From positions 1 to 30,793 of IMG/VR virus record IMGVR_UViG_3300032293_000941: a stretch of 30,793 nucleotides of DNA; one strand, written 5' to 3'. Positions 8,085 through 15,282 of this stretch are shown one piece after another (the stretch's first letter is position 1; every line of letters starts with the position of its first letter). The notes under the pieces are model-generated. The model was not told the DNA's origin and ran no database searches. It saw only the letters and a list, made by a program, of their open reading frames with translations. This DNA is from a virus. The position numbers were made by a program, and so were the translations under genes.

Positions 8085-9433
8085 TGGCTGTTACAGACTT
8101 CCTGACCGATGGTAAGCCCGGCGCCGTACAGCCGTTCGCGTCGACCACGGAGTCGGTGCTGCCTGATTGGTACACCAATTATGCGCAGGACATTCTCGCG
8201 GGGCAGCAGGCTGTGTCCAACCGGCCGATGCCATTGTTTCAGGGGCCACGCATCGCCGACTTCACGGCTGATCAGCAGAAGGGATTTGAGGCCACCCGCG
8301 AGGGTGCCTTTACGTTCCGCCCGGAACTAAACACCGCCTCGCAGCAGACGCAGGGCGTGTTCGGTCGATCGTCAGTCGGTGCCGCACAGCCGTATTTTAA
8401 TCAAGCCACCGCCATGTCGGCCCTTGGCGCGGCGCAGCCGTTCTTCAATCAGGCCACCGGCATGTCTGGCCTGACGGCCGCTGAGCCGCGCCTTGAGCAG
8501 GGTGCAGGCTTGCTGGCCGGTTCGACTAACGCGCTGGGCCTACAGATGGCGCAGCCCTATCTGGGCGCCGCTGGGCAGTCTGCCGCGCAAACCGTCGGCC
8601 AGTACATGAACCCGTACACCGAGAACGTCGTCAATCGCATCGGCGAGCTGGGCACGCGCAGCCTGCGCGAGCAGGTGCTGCCGGGCATCGAGGGTGAGAT
8701 GATCCGCGCCGGCCAGTTCGGCGGCACGCGGCAGGCCGAGTTGATGGGTCGCGCCATCCGCGACGCCACTGAGGGCATCAGCGCACAGCAGGCGCAGGCG
8801 CTGCAGCAGGGTTTCGGTCAGGCGCAGCAGGCGGCCCAGACGGACCTCGCGCGTCAGGCGCAGCTTGCCAGTACGGCGGGTGGCCTGGGCGGTGCTCAGC
8901 AGCAGGCACTGCTGGGTGCGGGTCGCGGCATGGCCGACATCGGCCAGACGCTTGGCGCACTGACGCAGGCGCAGCAGCAGATGCTCACCGACATCGGCAA
9001 GAGCTCTGGCACTCTCACGCAGGGTCAGCAGCAGTTGCTGGCGGACGTGGGGCGCAGCACCGGCTCGCTCTACGGTCAGGACACGCAGGCGCAGCTCAGC
9101 GCGGCCAACCAGCTTGCCAACATGGCGCAGCAGCGTCAGCAACAAGAGCTGGCGGGCGCAGGCGCACTCAGCCAGATCGGTGCGCAGCAGCAGGCGCAGA
9201 CGCAGCGCAACCTCGACCTCGCCTCGTCGGACTTCGAGCGCCAGTTCGCCTATCCGCAGCAGCAGCTCGACGCGATGACGCGGACGATGCAGGGCGTGGC
9301 GGGTGCCGTTCCGAGGTCTGAATTGAAGACGGGCTACGGCCCGCCAGAGATTGGCCCGTCACCGATTGCGACGGCAGGTAGCGCAGCCCTTACCGCTGCC
9401 GCCATTGCCAAACTGTTCAGCGGCGCACCGTAA
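8084..9433 (+). CDS. Gln/Ala-rich putative internal (ejection) virion protein
   Basis: A 449-residue protein. A GGAGG site precedes the ATG, which shares one base with the upstream TAA. After a mixed N-terminus (VLPDWYTNYAQDILAGQQ) there are three 16-residue repeats (GAAQPYFNQATAMSAL and variants, about residues 99-146). A central helical region then has a large Gln content (AQQAQALQQGFGQAQQAAQ). Three 18-residue repeats follow at about 285-338 (DIGKSSGTLTQGQQQLLA and variants). The C-terminus has a short hydrophobic Ala helix (TAGSAALTAAAIAKLF). Long Gln/Ala helices with little charge are typical of internal core or pilot proteins injected with DNA. The position in the ejection block supports this; no enzyme motif is seen. 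Confidence 0.75.
   Translation: MAVTDFLTDGKPGAVQPFASTTESVLPDWYTNYAQDILAGQQAVSNRPMPLFQGPRIADFTADQQKGFEATREGAFTFRPELNTASQQTQGVFGRSSVGAAQPYFNQATAMSALGAAQPFFNQATGMSGLTAAEPRLEQGAGLLAGSTNALGLQMAQPYLGAAGQSAAQTVGQYMNPYTENVVNRIGELGTRSLREQVLPGIEGEMIRAGQFGGTRQAELMGRAIRDATEGISAQQAQALQQGFGQAQQAAQTDLARQAQLASTAGGLGGAQQQALLGAGRGMADIGQTLGALTQAQQQMLTDIGKSSGTLTQGQQQLLADVGRSTGSLYGQDTQAQLSAANQLANMAQQRQQQELAGAGALSQIGAQQQAQTQRNLDLASSDFERQFAYPQQQLDAMTRTMQGVAGAVPRSELKTGYGPPEIGPSPIATAGSAALTAAAIAKLFSGAP
8378..8521 (+). repeat. Three tandem 48-bp repeats encoding a 16-residue unit
   Basis: Units at 8378-8425, 8426-8473 and 8474-8521 encode GAAQPYFNQATAMSAL, GAAQPFFNQATGMSGL and the diverged TAAEPRLEQGAGLLAG. The exact 16-residue phase suggests an amphipathic helical or solenoid repeat. 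Confidence 0.85.
8936..9097 (+). repeat. Three tandem 54-bp repeats encoding an 18-residue unit
   Basis: Units at 8936-8989, 8990-9043 and 9044-9097 encode DIGQTLGALTQAQQQMLT, DIGKSSGTLTQGQQQLLA and the diverged DVGRSTGSLYGQDTQAQL. Eighteen residues are five alpha-helical turns, which suits a repeated helical rod. Confidence 0.85.
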
Positions 9434-9443
9434 GGAACGTGAT

Positions 9444-10121
9444 ATGGACCCGGAAGACACCGAAGTAGACGATATCCTTCCCGTGATGATTGGCGCCTTG
9501 CCTAGTGCCGAGGCCCTGAAGGTGTACCAGCGGCGCACGAGTTTGGTTGAAAACCAGATACGCAACCACATGGCTGCGCTCGAGAAGGCCCGTGACAACC
9601 TGCGCGCGCAACGCGCCGGGCCGGGCAGTGCCGAGCGCCTCCTCTCCATTGCTGCCGCGCTGGGCCAGCCGACGCGCACGGGCTCGTTCGGCGAGACACT
9701 GGGCAACCTGGGCGCTGTGCTGAGTTCGCAGGAGAAGGCCAGGCGTGAGGCCGCCGCTGAGAACGCGGCACTGGCTGAGAAGTATGGCATGCAGATCGGC
9801 AATGAGCGGTTGCGTCTACTGATGCAGGGTGAGACTGGCGCTAGGGAAGGCCTGCGCGCTTCCTTGGCGCAAGAAGCGGCTGCGGCGAGGGCGGCGGCTA
9901 AAGGTGCAGGGGGAGCCGGGGTGTTTGTCGGGGCAGACTTCGTCCCCCGCAGCAAAGGCACTGGCGTTGCCATAAAAGAAGCGCCGGCTGTAAAAGTGTA
10001 CGAGCTGCAGGATTATATTAACGACCCGGAACAGACGCCCGAAGACAAGCGCGCTGCCTTGCGTAACTTCGACAGTACCTACGGTTTCGGTGCAGCCCAA
10101 ATGTATCTCGGAGGTAAGTGA
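9444..10121 (+). CDS. Helical putative virion protein of the ejection block
   Basis: A 225-residue protein from ATG 9444, which has an AAGGAA ribosome site 6-11 bases upstream. An upstream extension to 9351 would overlap the preceding gene and is rejected. The N-terminus is acidic (MDPEDTEVDDILP). A long charged coiled-coil region follows (TSLVENQIRNHMAALEKARDN and QEKARREAAAENAALAEKY), then an Ala-rich stretch and a short C-terminal domain ending YGFGAAQMYLGGK. The stop shares one base with the next ATG (TGATG). Nothing indicates an enzyme. Its role is inferred from its place among the ejection proteins. Confidence 0.72.
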   Translation: MDPEDTEVDDILPVMIGALPSAEALKVYQRRTSLVENQIRNHMAALEKARDNLRAQRAGPGSAERLLSIAAALGQPTRTGSFGETLGNLGAVLSSQEKARREAAAENAALAEKYGMQIGNERLRLLMQGETGAREGLRASLAQEAAAARAAAKGAGGAGVFVGADFVPRSKGTGVAIKEAPAVKVYELQDYINDPEQTPEDKRAALRNFDSTYGFGAAQMYLGGK

Positions 10122-10852
10122 TGCCCCGTCGTCCACCACCCGCCTTTGGCGATGCCCCTGCAGGCCAAAACCGTTCAGCACAGCTCAAAGAAAGCGTAAC
10201 TGCTGCCGATTTGGTTTCAAAGTACGCCGCTATTGAAAATGAGCGCGAGCGGTTGCGACTGGAACGTGAACGTCTTGAGCGCACGGCAAAACCTCAGGGC
10301 CTCGGCGAAAAGCTGCGCGAGCAGTCCGTACTCAAGTCCGGCGAGGCTCTTACCGGCGCCGCTACGACTGCGCGCACCAAGCTGCCCACCCTCGCCGATC
10401 AGGCGCAGGCGGCGTTTGCGGGCGCGCAGGAACTTGTGACGCACCCCGGCTTTGAAGCCAGTGTCGGCGGGCCAAACCCGTTCAAAGGCGGCTTTGGCTT
10501 CCTTGGCACGTTCCCCGGATCGCGCGCCCGCGACTTCACCAGTCGCCTCGACAACGTAAAGGCGCAGGTGTTCATGCAGGCCTTCGAAACGCTCAAGGGC
10601 GCGGGCGCCATCACCGAACCTGAAGGCGAGGCCGCCACGAAAGCACTGGCCAATCTTGACACCTCGGTGAGCGAGGAACAGTTCAAGAAAAACCTGCAAA
10701 TCTATCTTGACACTATCAAGCGCGGGTATGAGCGCACGAAATCGATGTCGGACATTCAGCCGATCCCGTATTCGCGGGAGATGCTTCTCGCTGAGAAAAA
10801 CAGGCGTCTCCGTGTAGACGTTAACCCTGTCCCCCCGACGGAGCGGCGATAA
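10121..10852 (+). CDS. Putative virion/ejection-block protein with conserved FTSRLDNVKAQVF..LKGAGAITEPEG domain
   Basis: A 243-residue protein. After a Pro-rich start comes a charged helix (AIENERERLRLERERLERT, 37-55). A domain at about 120-205 contains FPGSRARDFTSRLDNVKAQV, FETLKGAGAITEPEGEAATK and SEEQFKKNLQIYLDTIKRGY. This arrangement (LDxLKAQxF, then LKGxGxITExEG, then a C-terminal helix with a spaced hydrophobic repeat) recurs in phage and prophage structural proteins. I recognise the pattern but know no biochemical role for it. Start and stop both overlap neighbours (TGATG, TAATG), so the whole block is probably one transcript. Confidence 0.72.
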   Translation: MPRRPPPAFGDAPAGQNRSAQLKESVTAADLVSKYAAIENERERLRLERERLERTAKPQGLGEKLREQSVLKSGEALTGAATTARTKLPTLADQAQAAFAGAQELVTHPGFEASVGGPNPFKGGFGFLGTFPGSRARDFTSRLDNVKAQVFMQAFETLKGAGAITEPEGEAATKALANLDTSVSEEQFKKNLQIYLDTIKRGYERTKSMSDIQPIPYSREMLLAEKNRRLRVDVNPVPPTERR

Positions 10853-13074
10853 TGGCAACAAACCCGCGCGCTCCGAGTGACACGTTCAACCCGAAGACGG
10901 GGGCCTTGCAGGTCACCATCGGGACACCGGCTGAGATCAAGGCGCTCACCGACGACGAACTGGACGCCCTACTCGGCCAGTACGACACGATGGACGCTGA
11001 GCTAAGCAAGCTCAGCGAAGAAGACATTGACACCATGCTGGCCGCGTCACCGGAGGCCAAAGATATCGGCACGCCGCCCAACGTGGCCCCGGAACTGACG
11101 CCAATGAGCACTGGCGAACTCGTGGCTGGCGGTGCGCGCGAGCTGGCTGGCGGAGCCCTGTTTGAGTTTGCCGACGAGGCTGAAGCAGCCGCACGTGCGC
11201 CGTTCTCAGACAAAAGCTACGATGAGCTGGTGCGCGAAATCCGCCAAAGCCGTGCGCGCTTCAGCCAACAACAGCCGGAAGCCGCCATGGGCCTGAACGT
11301 GGCCGGTGGCATCGGTTCTATGTTCCTGCCCGGTGCCGGCCTTGCTGGGCAAGTTCTGCGCGCCGGAACTGGCATTGGCAAGCTGTCGACGCCGCTGTTG
11401 CGCACAGCCGCCACGAGTGCCGTGGAAGGAGGCATCGCCGGTGTAGGCGCTGGCGAGAACCCTGAAGAGCGCCTGAACATGGGCCTCACTGGCGGCGCAC
11501 TGAGTAGCATCCTCGGCGGCGGCATGTACGGTCTAGGACGCGGTTCGCAGTTCGTTCGTGATGTACGCGATGCGCGCCGCGACACTGGCGCGAACGCCGA
11601 GGCCATTGCCGCTGACTTGCTTGCGTCACGCGTGCCAGTCCCCGACGCATTGCGCCAGCAAATGACCCGCGACGCGCAACTGGGCACTCCGACGACATTG
11701 GCAACCGCCACGCCGGAACTTGCCAACCTGTCTGATGTGGTGCTGCGCACGCCCTCAGACGCACGCGAGGCACTGGCTGAAACAGTCGCGCGCCAGCAGT
11801 CTGGCGCACCGGGCCGCGCGCAGCAGGCGCTGCGGACTGCGCTGCCTACGCCGGACTATTTCGCCTCGATGGATCAAGTCGTAGGGGCGCTGCGCGACAA
11901 CGCCAAAGATTTGTATAGCGAGGCCTACGCCGCCGCGCCAGAGATCCGCGACCAGCGCATTCTAAACGCGCTGAATGAACCGGACATTCAGTCAGCGTAC
12001 GCCGACGCTATCAAGAACTCCAAGCGCGAGATGGCGGCGGCTGCGCTGGATGGCGAAGACCCAGCAAAGTACGCCATGAAGGAGTTTATGGATTTGAAGT
12101 TTGCCGATGATGGCAGCTTCATTGGTGCCAGTTTCACCGGCAAAATGGTGCCTGATTTGCGCTCGCTTGATCAGATCAAGCAGGCACTTGATCGCCGCAT
12201 CACCGGCCTCTATGCCAGCGGACAGGGCGGCGACGCCACGGCGCTGCGTAAACTCCGCGACAAGTTCGTCAACCGCCTCGATCAGGTGGGGCCGGCCGAG
12301 TACAAGGTTGCTCGCGGTCAGTACAAGGGCGACAGCGAGATCCGCGACGCGCTTGAGCTGGGCCGGAAGGCGGTGGCCAGCAACATGCGTTGGCAGGAGC
12401 TGGCCAAGACTATGCGCGAAGCGTCTCCCGGCGAGCAGGCCGCGTTGACCACCGGCTTCATGCAGAACCTGATGCAGCGGTTTGAAGACACGACGCAGCG
12501 CCGCAACTTTGCGCGCGAGATCGTGGACAACGACAACCTGCGCAACAAGCTGCGCTCCCTCGTACCCGCCGCCGAGTTTGACGTGCTGGAGGCCGCACTG
12601 AAGCGCGAGGGGGAGCTGTACGAGCAGACCGGGCGCGTGCTGACTGGCAGCCAGACCTTTGGCCGTGCGGCCGAGGCTCAGGCCATTGAGGACGCCGTGG
12701 CGCGCGGTGACATATCGCCGGCAGTCGATCTGATGCTTAATCCAACGCCGGGCAACTTCTTCAAAAAGACACTGCAGACGTTGAGCAACATGCGCAACGC
12801 GAACGTCTCACGCGCGACGTACACGCAGTTGGCCAAGATGCTTAACACGGCAACGCCGCAGGAGGCAGAAGCCATTCTGCAACAACTAGAGCGCGCGGCG
12901 CCAGCCCGCGCCAAGCGCGAGCGTGCGTTTGAGCAGCGGGCCACACAAGCCGGCGGTGCCGGTGCGCGGATCATTGCCCCGTCCCCGGAAACGGAGCGCG
13001 AAGAGAAGCCGTTCGAACTGCGTATCCCCACGCTGTCAGACGGCCTGTCCACCATGCCTGGAGCGCCTCGCTGA
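10852..13074 (+). CDS. Large putative ejection protein with Gly-rich membrane-like module
   Basis: A 740-residue protein. After an acidic N-terminus (about 1-80), residues about 92-230 form a module: FEFADEAEAAARAPF, a charged helix (YDELVREIRQSRARF), and then Gly/Ala hydrophobic segments (NVAGGIGSMFLPGAGLAGQV, GGALSSILGGGMYGLG) that could insert in a membrane. The same module occurs in the next gene. The rest is long helical sequence with many charged residues, ending in a disordered tail. I infer a DNA-ejection protein from size, amphipathic Gly-zipper-like segments and position. No peptidoglycan hydrolase motif is visible. Confidence 0.75.
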   Translation: MATNPRAPSDTFNPKTGALQVTIGTPAEIKALTDDELDALLGQYDTMDAELSKLSEEDIDTMLAASPEAKDIGTPPNVAPELTPMSTGELVAGGARELAGGALFEFADEAEAAARAPFSDKSYDELVREIRQSRARFSQQQPEAAMGLNVAGGIGSMFLPGAGLAGQVLRAGTGIGKLSTPLLRTAATSAVEGGIAGVGAGENPEERLNMGLTGGALSSILGGGMYGLGRGSQFVRDVRDARRDTGANAEAIAADLLASRVPVPDALRQQMTRDAQLGTPTTLATATPELANLSDVVLRTPSDAREALAETVARQQSGAPGRAQQALRTALPTPDYFASMDQVVGALRDNAKDLYSEAYAAAPEIRDQRILNALNEPDIQSAYADAIKNSKREMAAAALDGEDPAKYAMKEFMDLKFADDGSFIGASFTGKMVPDLRSLDQIKQALDRRITGLYASGQGGDATALRKLRDKFVNRLDQVGPAEYKVARGQYKGDSEIRDALELGRKAVASNMRWQELAKTMREASPGEQAALTTGFMQNLMQRFEDTTQRRNFAREIVDNDNLRNKLRSLVPAAEFDVLEAALKREGELYEQTGRVLTGSQTFGRAAEAQAIEDAVARGDISPAVDLMLNPTPGNFFKKTLQTLSNMRNANVSRATYTQLAKMLNTATPQEAEAILQQLERAAPARAKRERAFEQRATQAGGAGARIIAPSPETEREEKPFELRIPTLSDGLSTMPGAPR

Positions 13075-13075
13075 C

Positions 13076-13972
13076 ATGCGCTCCACCGACTTCCCCTTCG
13101 CTGTGATGCCGCAGCGCCTGCAGCGCGGTGGCGGCCCGTCGTTCGCGGATCGTGCGCGCACGGTGGCGAAGGGGGCGACGTTTGCGTTCAACGACGAGAT
13201 TGAGGCTGGTCTGCGGGCGTTGATGCAGCTAGACCCGGCGGCTTACGAGCGCGAGGTGGCGCGCATCCGGGCGCAGCAGGCGGCATACGAGGAGGCCAAC
13301 AAGGCGGAGTCGCTCGGCCTTGAGATCGGCGGCGCGTTCCTACCGGCGCTTCTGCCGGGCGGTCAGGGCCTCGCTGCGGCCCGCATGGCGTCGCTGGCAG
13401 CCAAGGCACCGCGCGCTGCTGCGCTTGCGCCTGTGGCCGGTGAGGCGGCGCTGTACGGCGTTGGTGCGGCCGACAGCATGGCTGAGATCCCGCGCAGCGT
13501 CGGCGAAGAGATGCTGTTTGGTCTGGGCATGTACGGCGCTGGCGCTGCCCTCGGGCCGCGCCTCAAGGGTCTTGGCGTGAAGGCCGCCAACGCGGTTGGC
13601 GACCGGGTGCTGGGGCCGAGGGTCGAGAACCTCATGTACAGCGATAAGATCGGCGGCCCTCAGTACAAGCCGGGCGATACACTGCCAGCTTATGGCGTGC
13701 GGAACATCTTCAGGCCGGCCGAGTTGGACGACATCGTGAGTTCCGGTTTCATGCGGCCGCCGCCCGATAGGGCAAGAAACACAACGCGGAAATACTTCAC
13801 GATGACCGACGCGGAGGTGCCGTCCGCTGCCAATCAGCAAGCCATGCACATTCGCGTGCCGTCGAGCCGCATCCCGCAGGGTCGCGCAGTGCGCGCCAAG
13901 GATGTGGAAATCTGGGACAACGAGGCGAAAGAGTTCCGCAAGCTGCTCGCGGTGAAGAAGGGCCGTCGATGA
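13076..13972 (+). CDS. Virion-associated protein: shared delivery-like module plus effector-like C-terminal domain
   Basis: A 298-residue protein from ATG 13076, one base after the upstream TGA; a longer frame reaching 12923 overlaps the previous gene and is rejected. Residues about 20-160 repeat the module of the preceding protein: ATFAFNDEIEAGLRAL, YEREVARIRAQQAAYEE, LGLEIGGAFLPALLPGG, then Ala/Gly hydrophobic segments. After a linker comes a different domain (about 195-298) with YGVRNIFRPAELDDIVSSG, RKYFTMTDAE, MHIRVPSSRIPQGRAVRAKD and VEIWDNEAKEFRKLL. That pattern (Y-x-x-R near the start, KYF, closing strand-rich part) recalls ADP-ribosyltransferase-like toxin domains, but no full catalytic triad can be assigned. 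The next gene overlaps as ATGA. Confidence 0.72.
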   Translation: MRSTDFPFAVMPQRLQRGGGPSFADRARTVAKGATFAFNDEIEAGLRALMQLDPAAYEREVARIRAQQAAYEEANKAESLGLEIGGAFLPALLPGGQGLAAARMASLAAKAPRAAALAPVAGEAALYGVGAADSMAEIPRSVGEEMLFGLGMYGAGAALGPRLKGLGVKAANAVGDRVLGPRVENLMYSDKIGGPQYKPGDTLPAYGVRNIFRPAELDDIVSSGFMRPPPDRARNTTRKYFTMTDAEVPSAANQQAMHIRVPSSRIPQGRAVRAKDVEIWDNEAKEFRKLLAVKKGRR

Positions 13973-14484
13973 GCCGGGCGTCGCGTTTTTCCGATCTGAT
14001 CTCGGAGTACGGCAAAGCCGCTGTGGACGAGGTGATGTCCGCCCTCGGCCGCGACGCCGAACCGGAGATGGTTGCAAAGGCCGTGGCGCAGCGCGCGACG
14101 GAGAAGTCCCCCGCGCTGCCCGCGCCGCCGAAGCAACTTGCGCTGCCTGCGCCGGGGCTCCCGAAGTTTGCAGTCAAGCCGCAAGAGATGGCTGCACCAC
14201 CCCCAAAGGCATCGCTGGCCGTTAATCCACAAGGCCCGCTCCGCAAGACAATCGACTTGAATTACTACGGCAGCCCGGTTCAGGTGATGCAGAACCCAAC
14301 GCCAGCTAGGCTGCAAGGCTTCCTCAATAAAACAAAATACAAAGCAGCGCGCCGCATCATAGACCCCACCAGCGGTGACGTTTACGTGTGGGATGCGGAC
14401 GCGCCTGCTCTCCATGCGTTGGTTGCCGAACAGCTAGGCCTGAAATATAATCCCAAGATGGGTGACATTGTCGGGCTGGACTAG
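13969..14484 (+). CDS. Last rightward gene: Pro-rich linker protein with C-terminal NPTPA domain
   Basis: A 171-residue protein coupled to the preceding gene by ATGA. The N-terminus (1-45) is a small helical region (SRFSDLISEYGKAAVDEVMS). Residues about 46-92 are Pro/Ala-rich and probably disordered. The C-terminal domain (about 106-171) has QNPTPARLQGFLNKTKY, KAARRIIDPTSGDVYVWDAD, ALHALVAEQLGLKY and GDIVGLD. A diverged copy of this domain is encoded by the gene converging from the opposite strand. The stop TAG is part of the palindrome CTAG, which also supplies the opposite gene's stop. Function unknown. Its place at the end of the ejection block suggests a virion or early-injected protein. 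Confidence 0.72.
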   Translation: MSRASRFSDLISEYGKAAVDEVMSALGRDAEPEMVAKAVAQRATEKSPALPAPPKQLALPAPGLPKFAVKPQEMAAPPPKASLAVNPQGPLRKTIDLNYYGSPVQVMQNPTPARLQGFLNKTKYKAARRIIDPTSGDVYVWDADAPALHALVAEQLGLKYNPKMGDIVGLD

Positions 14485-14501
14485 TCGGCAGTTACAATGT
14501 C
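14464..14501. repeat. Inverted repeat centred on a CTAG that holds both convergent stop codons
   Basis: GACATTGT at 14464-14471 is mirrored by ACAATGTC at 14494-14501. The shared CTAG (14481-14484) lies between the arms and provides TAG on each strand. The arms are the matching GDIV codons of the two paralogous genes. There is no T-run, so this is not a standard intrinsic terminator, though the RNA could form a hairpin with a 22-base loop on either transcript. Confidence 0.8.
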
Positions 14502-14687
14502 GCCCGCTCCGGGGGGTAAATGGTACTCAAGGCCGAGACTGTCAGCCCCTTGACGATGGGTGCCATTTTCTGCCGGCCAATACCAAGCCCCATTTGGCGT
14601 AACGATGCGTCGCAGAGCACGGTGCTTTGATTTTGCAAGCAGCGCACTGATTTGCGCGGGCGTGGGGTTTTTAACTGCATCTTTCAT
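14481..14687 (-). CDS. Small NPTPA-domain protein, paralogue of the converging gene
   Basis: A 68-residue protein from ATG 14687; an in-frame TTG at 14723 is less likely. Its sequence NPTPAQISALLAKSKHRALR, RIVTPNGAWYWPAEN, DSLGLEYH and GDIVTAD follows, in the same order, the C-terminal domain of the protein encoded at 13969-14484 on the other strand. By eye about 40% of aligned positions are identical. It therefore carries the domain alone, without the Pro-rich N-terminal part. It overlaps the HTH gene upstream by 17 bases and is the last gene of the leftward set driven by P1. It could modulate or compete with the rightward paralogue, but this is speculation. Confidence 0.75.
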   Translation of the reverse strand: MKDAVKNPTPAQISALLAKSKHRALRRIVTPNGAWYWPAENGTHRQGADSLGLEYHLPPGAGDIVTAD

Positions 14688-14886
14688 CTGGTTTCCATCC
14701 TGACGAGAGGGCTTCAAGTGCAACTGAAGCCGGGCCGCTGATCGGCGTAGACCCGGTTTCCCAGTTCCGTATCGTGCGCTTGCCGTTTATGTCTGGATTA
14801 GCAAGCCGCAACGCTGCCGCTAGTCCAGACTGCGTTAGTCCGAGCTGGCGGCGTGCTGCCCGAATAGCGTCCGGCGTCATTGCCAT
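14671..14886 (-). CDS. HTH transcriptional regulator (XRE-like), copy 1
   Basis: A 71-residue DNA-binding protein from ATG 14886, which shares one base with the upstream TGA. The helix-turn-helix spans about 4-45: PDAIRAARRQLGLTQSGLAA, then GKRTIRNWETGSTPISGPAS as recognition helix and wing region. A closing helix, VALEALSSGWKP, follows. This is the short single-domain XRE type seen in phage repressors and in YiaG-like regulators. It is about 58% identical by eye to the second HTH gene at 15755-15982. It is encoded downstream of promoter P1, whose spacer holds a palindrome, so autoregulation is an obvious possibility but is not shown. Confidence 0.85.
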   Translation of the reverse strand: MAMTPDAIRAARRQLGLTQSGLAAALRLANPDINGKRTIRNWETGSTPISGPASVALEALSSGWKPDERCS

Positions 14887-15161
14887 CACAGTTCGTTGTA
14901 ACTACGCGTGACGTAACCGGCGACGGGCAAAGCGCGGACGGCCTCATAGTCGTCCGCCATGTAGTCGATGCCGGTGTCGTCGGCATAGACGACGTAGTGA
15001 TCCTCGCCACCGTAGATCACGCTGCGGCCAGCATCCTCGTAGGAGAGGCCGTGCGTACCGATGCTTTCGTCGATAAGGCGGCATGCATCCGTGATGGTGT
15101 CGGCGATGGTGGTGCCCCAGACGAGGCCGCTGTTGCTCTCGATGATGGTGTAAGTTGTCAT
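14886..15161 (-). CDS. Small acidic protein of unknown function, first gene after P1
   Basis: A 91-residue protein with many acidic and aromatic residues (ESNSGLVWGTTIADTITDAC, SVIYGGEDHYVVYADDTGID, YMADDYEAVRAL). It has no TM helix and no known motif. A GGGAG ribosome site lies about 10 bases before the ATG, inside one of the repeated hairpin/start cassettes. It is the first gene of a three-gene leftward unit (this gene, HTH, NPTPA protein). Negative charge and small size are common among phage anti-host proteins, but nothing specific supports that here. Confidence 0.75.
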   Translation of the reverse strand: MTTYTIIESNSGLVWGTTIADTITDACRLIDESIGTHGLSYEDAGRSVIYGGEDHYVVYADDTGIDYMADDYEAVRALPVAGYVTRSYNEL

Positions 15162-15181
15162 AGTGTGTCTCCCGTGTTGGT

Positions 15182-15194
15182 GGGGCGCTGCCCC
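15182..15194 (-). repeat. Start-associated GC hairpin, copy A
   Basis: On the leftward strand GGGGC-AGC-GCCCC followed by ACCA lies 21-33 bases upstream of the ATG at 15161. A GGGAGAC ribosome site follows it. The stem has five G-C pairs and a three-base loop, with no T-run. It is one of five near-identical copies (others at 15474, 15712, 18563 and 18802). Confidence 0.85.
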
Positions 15195-15209
15195 GTTGCT
15201 GATGTATTA

Positions 15210-15238
15210 TTTATAGGGGAAATCTTTTCCCCCGTCAA
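15210..15238 (-). promoter_or_regulatory. Promoter P1 (leftward) with palindromic operator in the spacer
   Basis: The leftward strand reads TTGACG (15238-15233), a 17-base spacer, and TATAAA (15215-15210), close to the sigma-70 consensus. The spacer itself (15216-15232) is a palindrome, GGGGAAA-AGA-TTTCCCC, with perfect 7-base arms. A repressor bound there would sit between the -35 and -10 boxes. The transcript would carry hairpin A in its leader and then three genes, one of them an HTH protein. Confidence 0.78.
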
Positions 15239-15282
15239 CAGGTTTGTGCAGAAGGGTCGCTAGATGGCTGCAGCCGTCCCAG

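Noticed and set aside
12923-13075. An earlier start for the 13076-13972 protein
   Set aside because: The extension overlaps the preceding gene completely; ATG 13076 follows its stop by one base, and the shared module begins right after.
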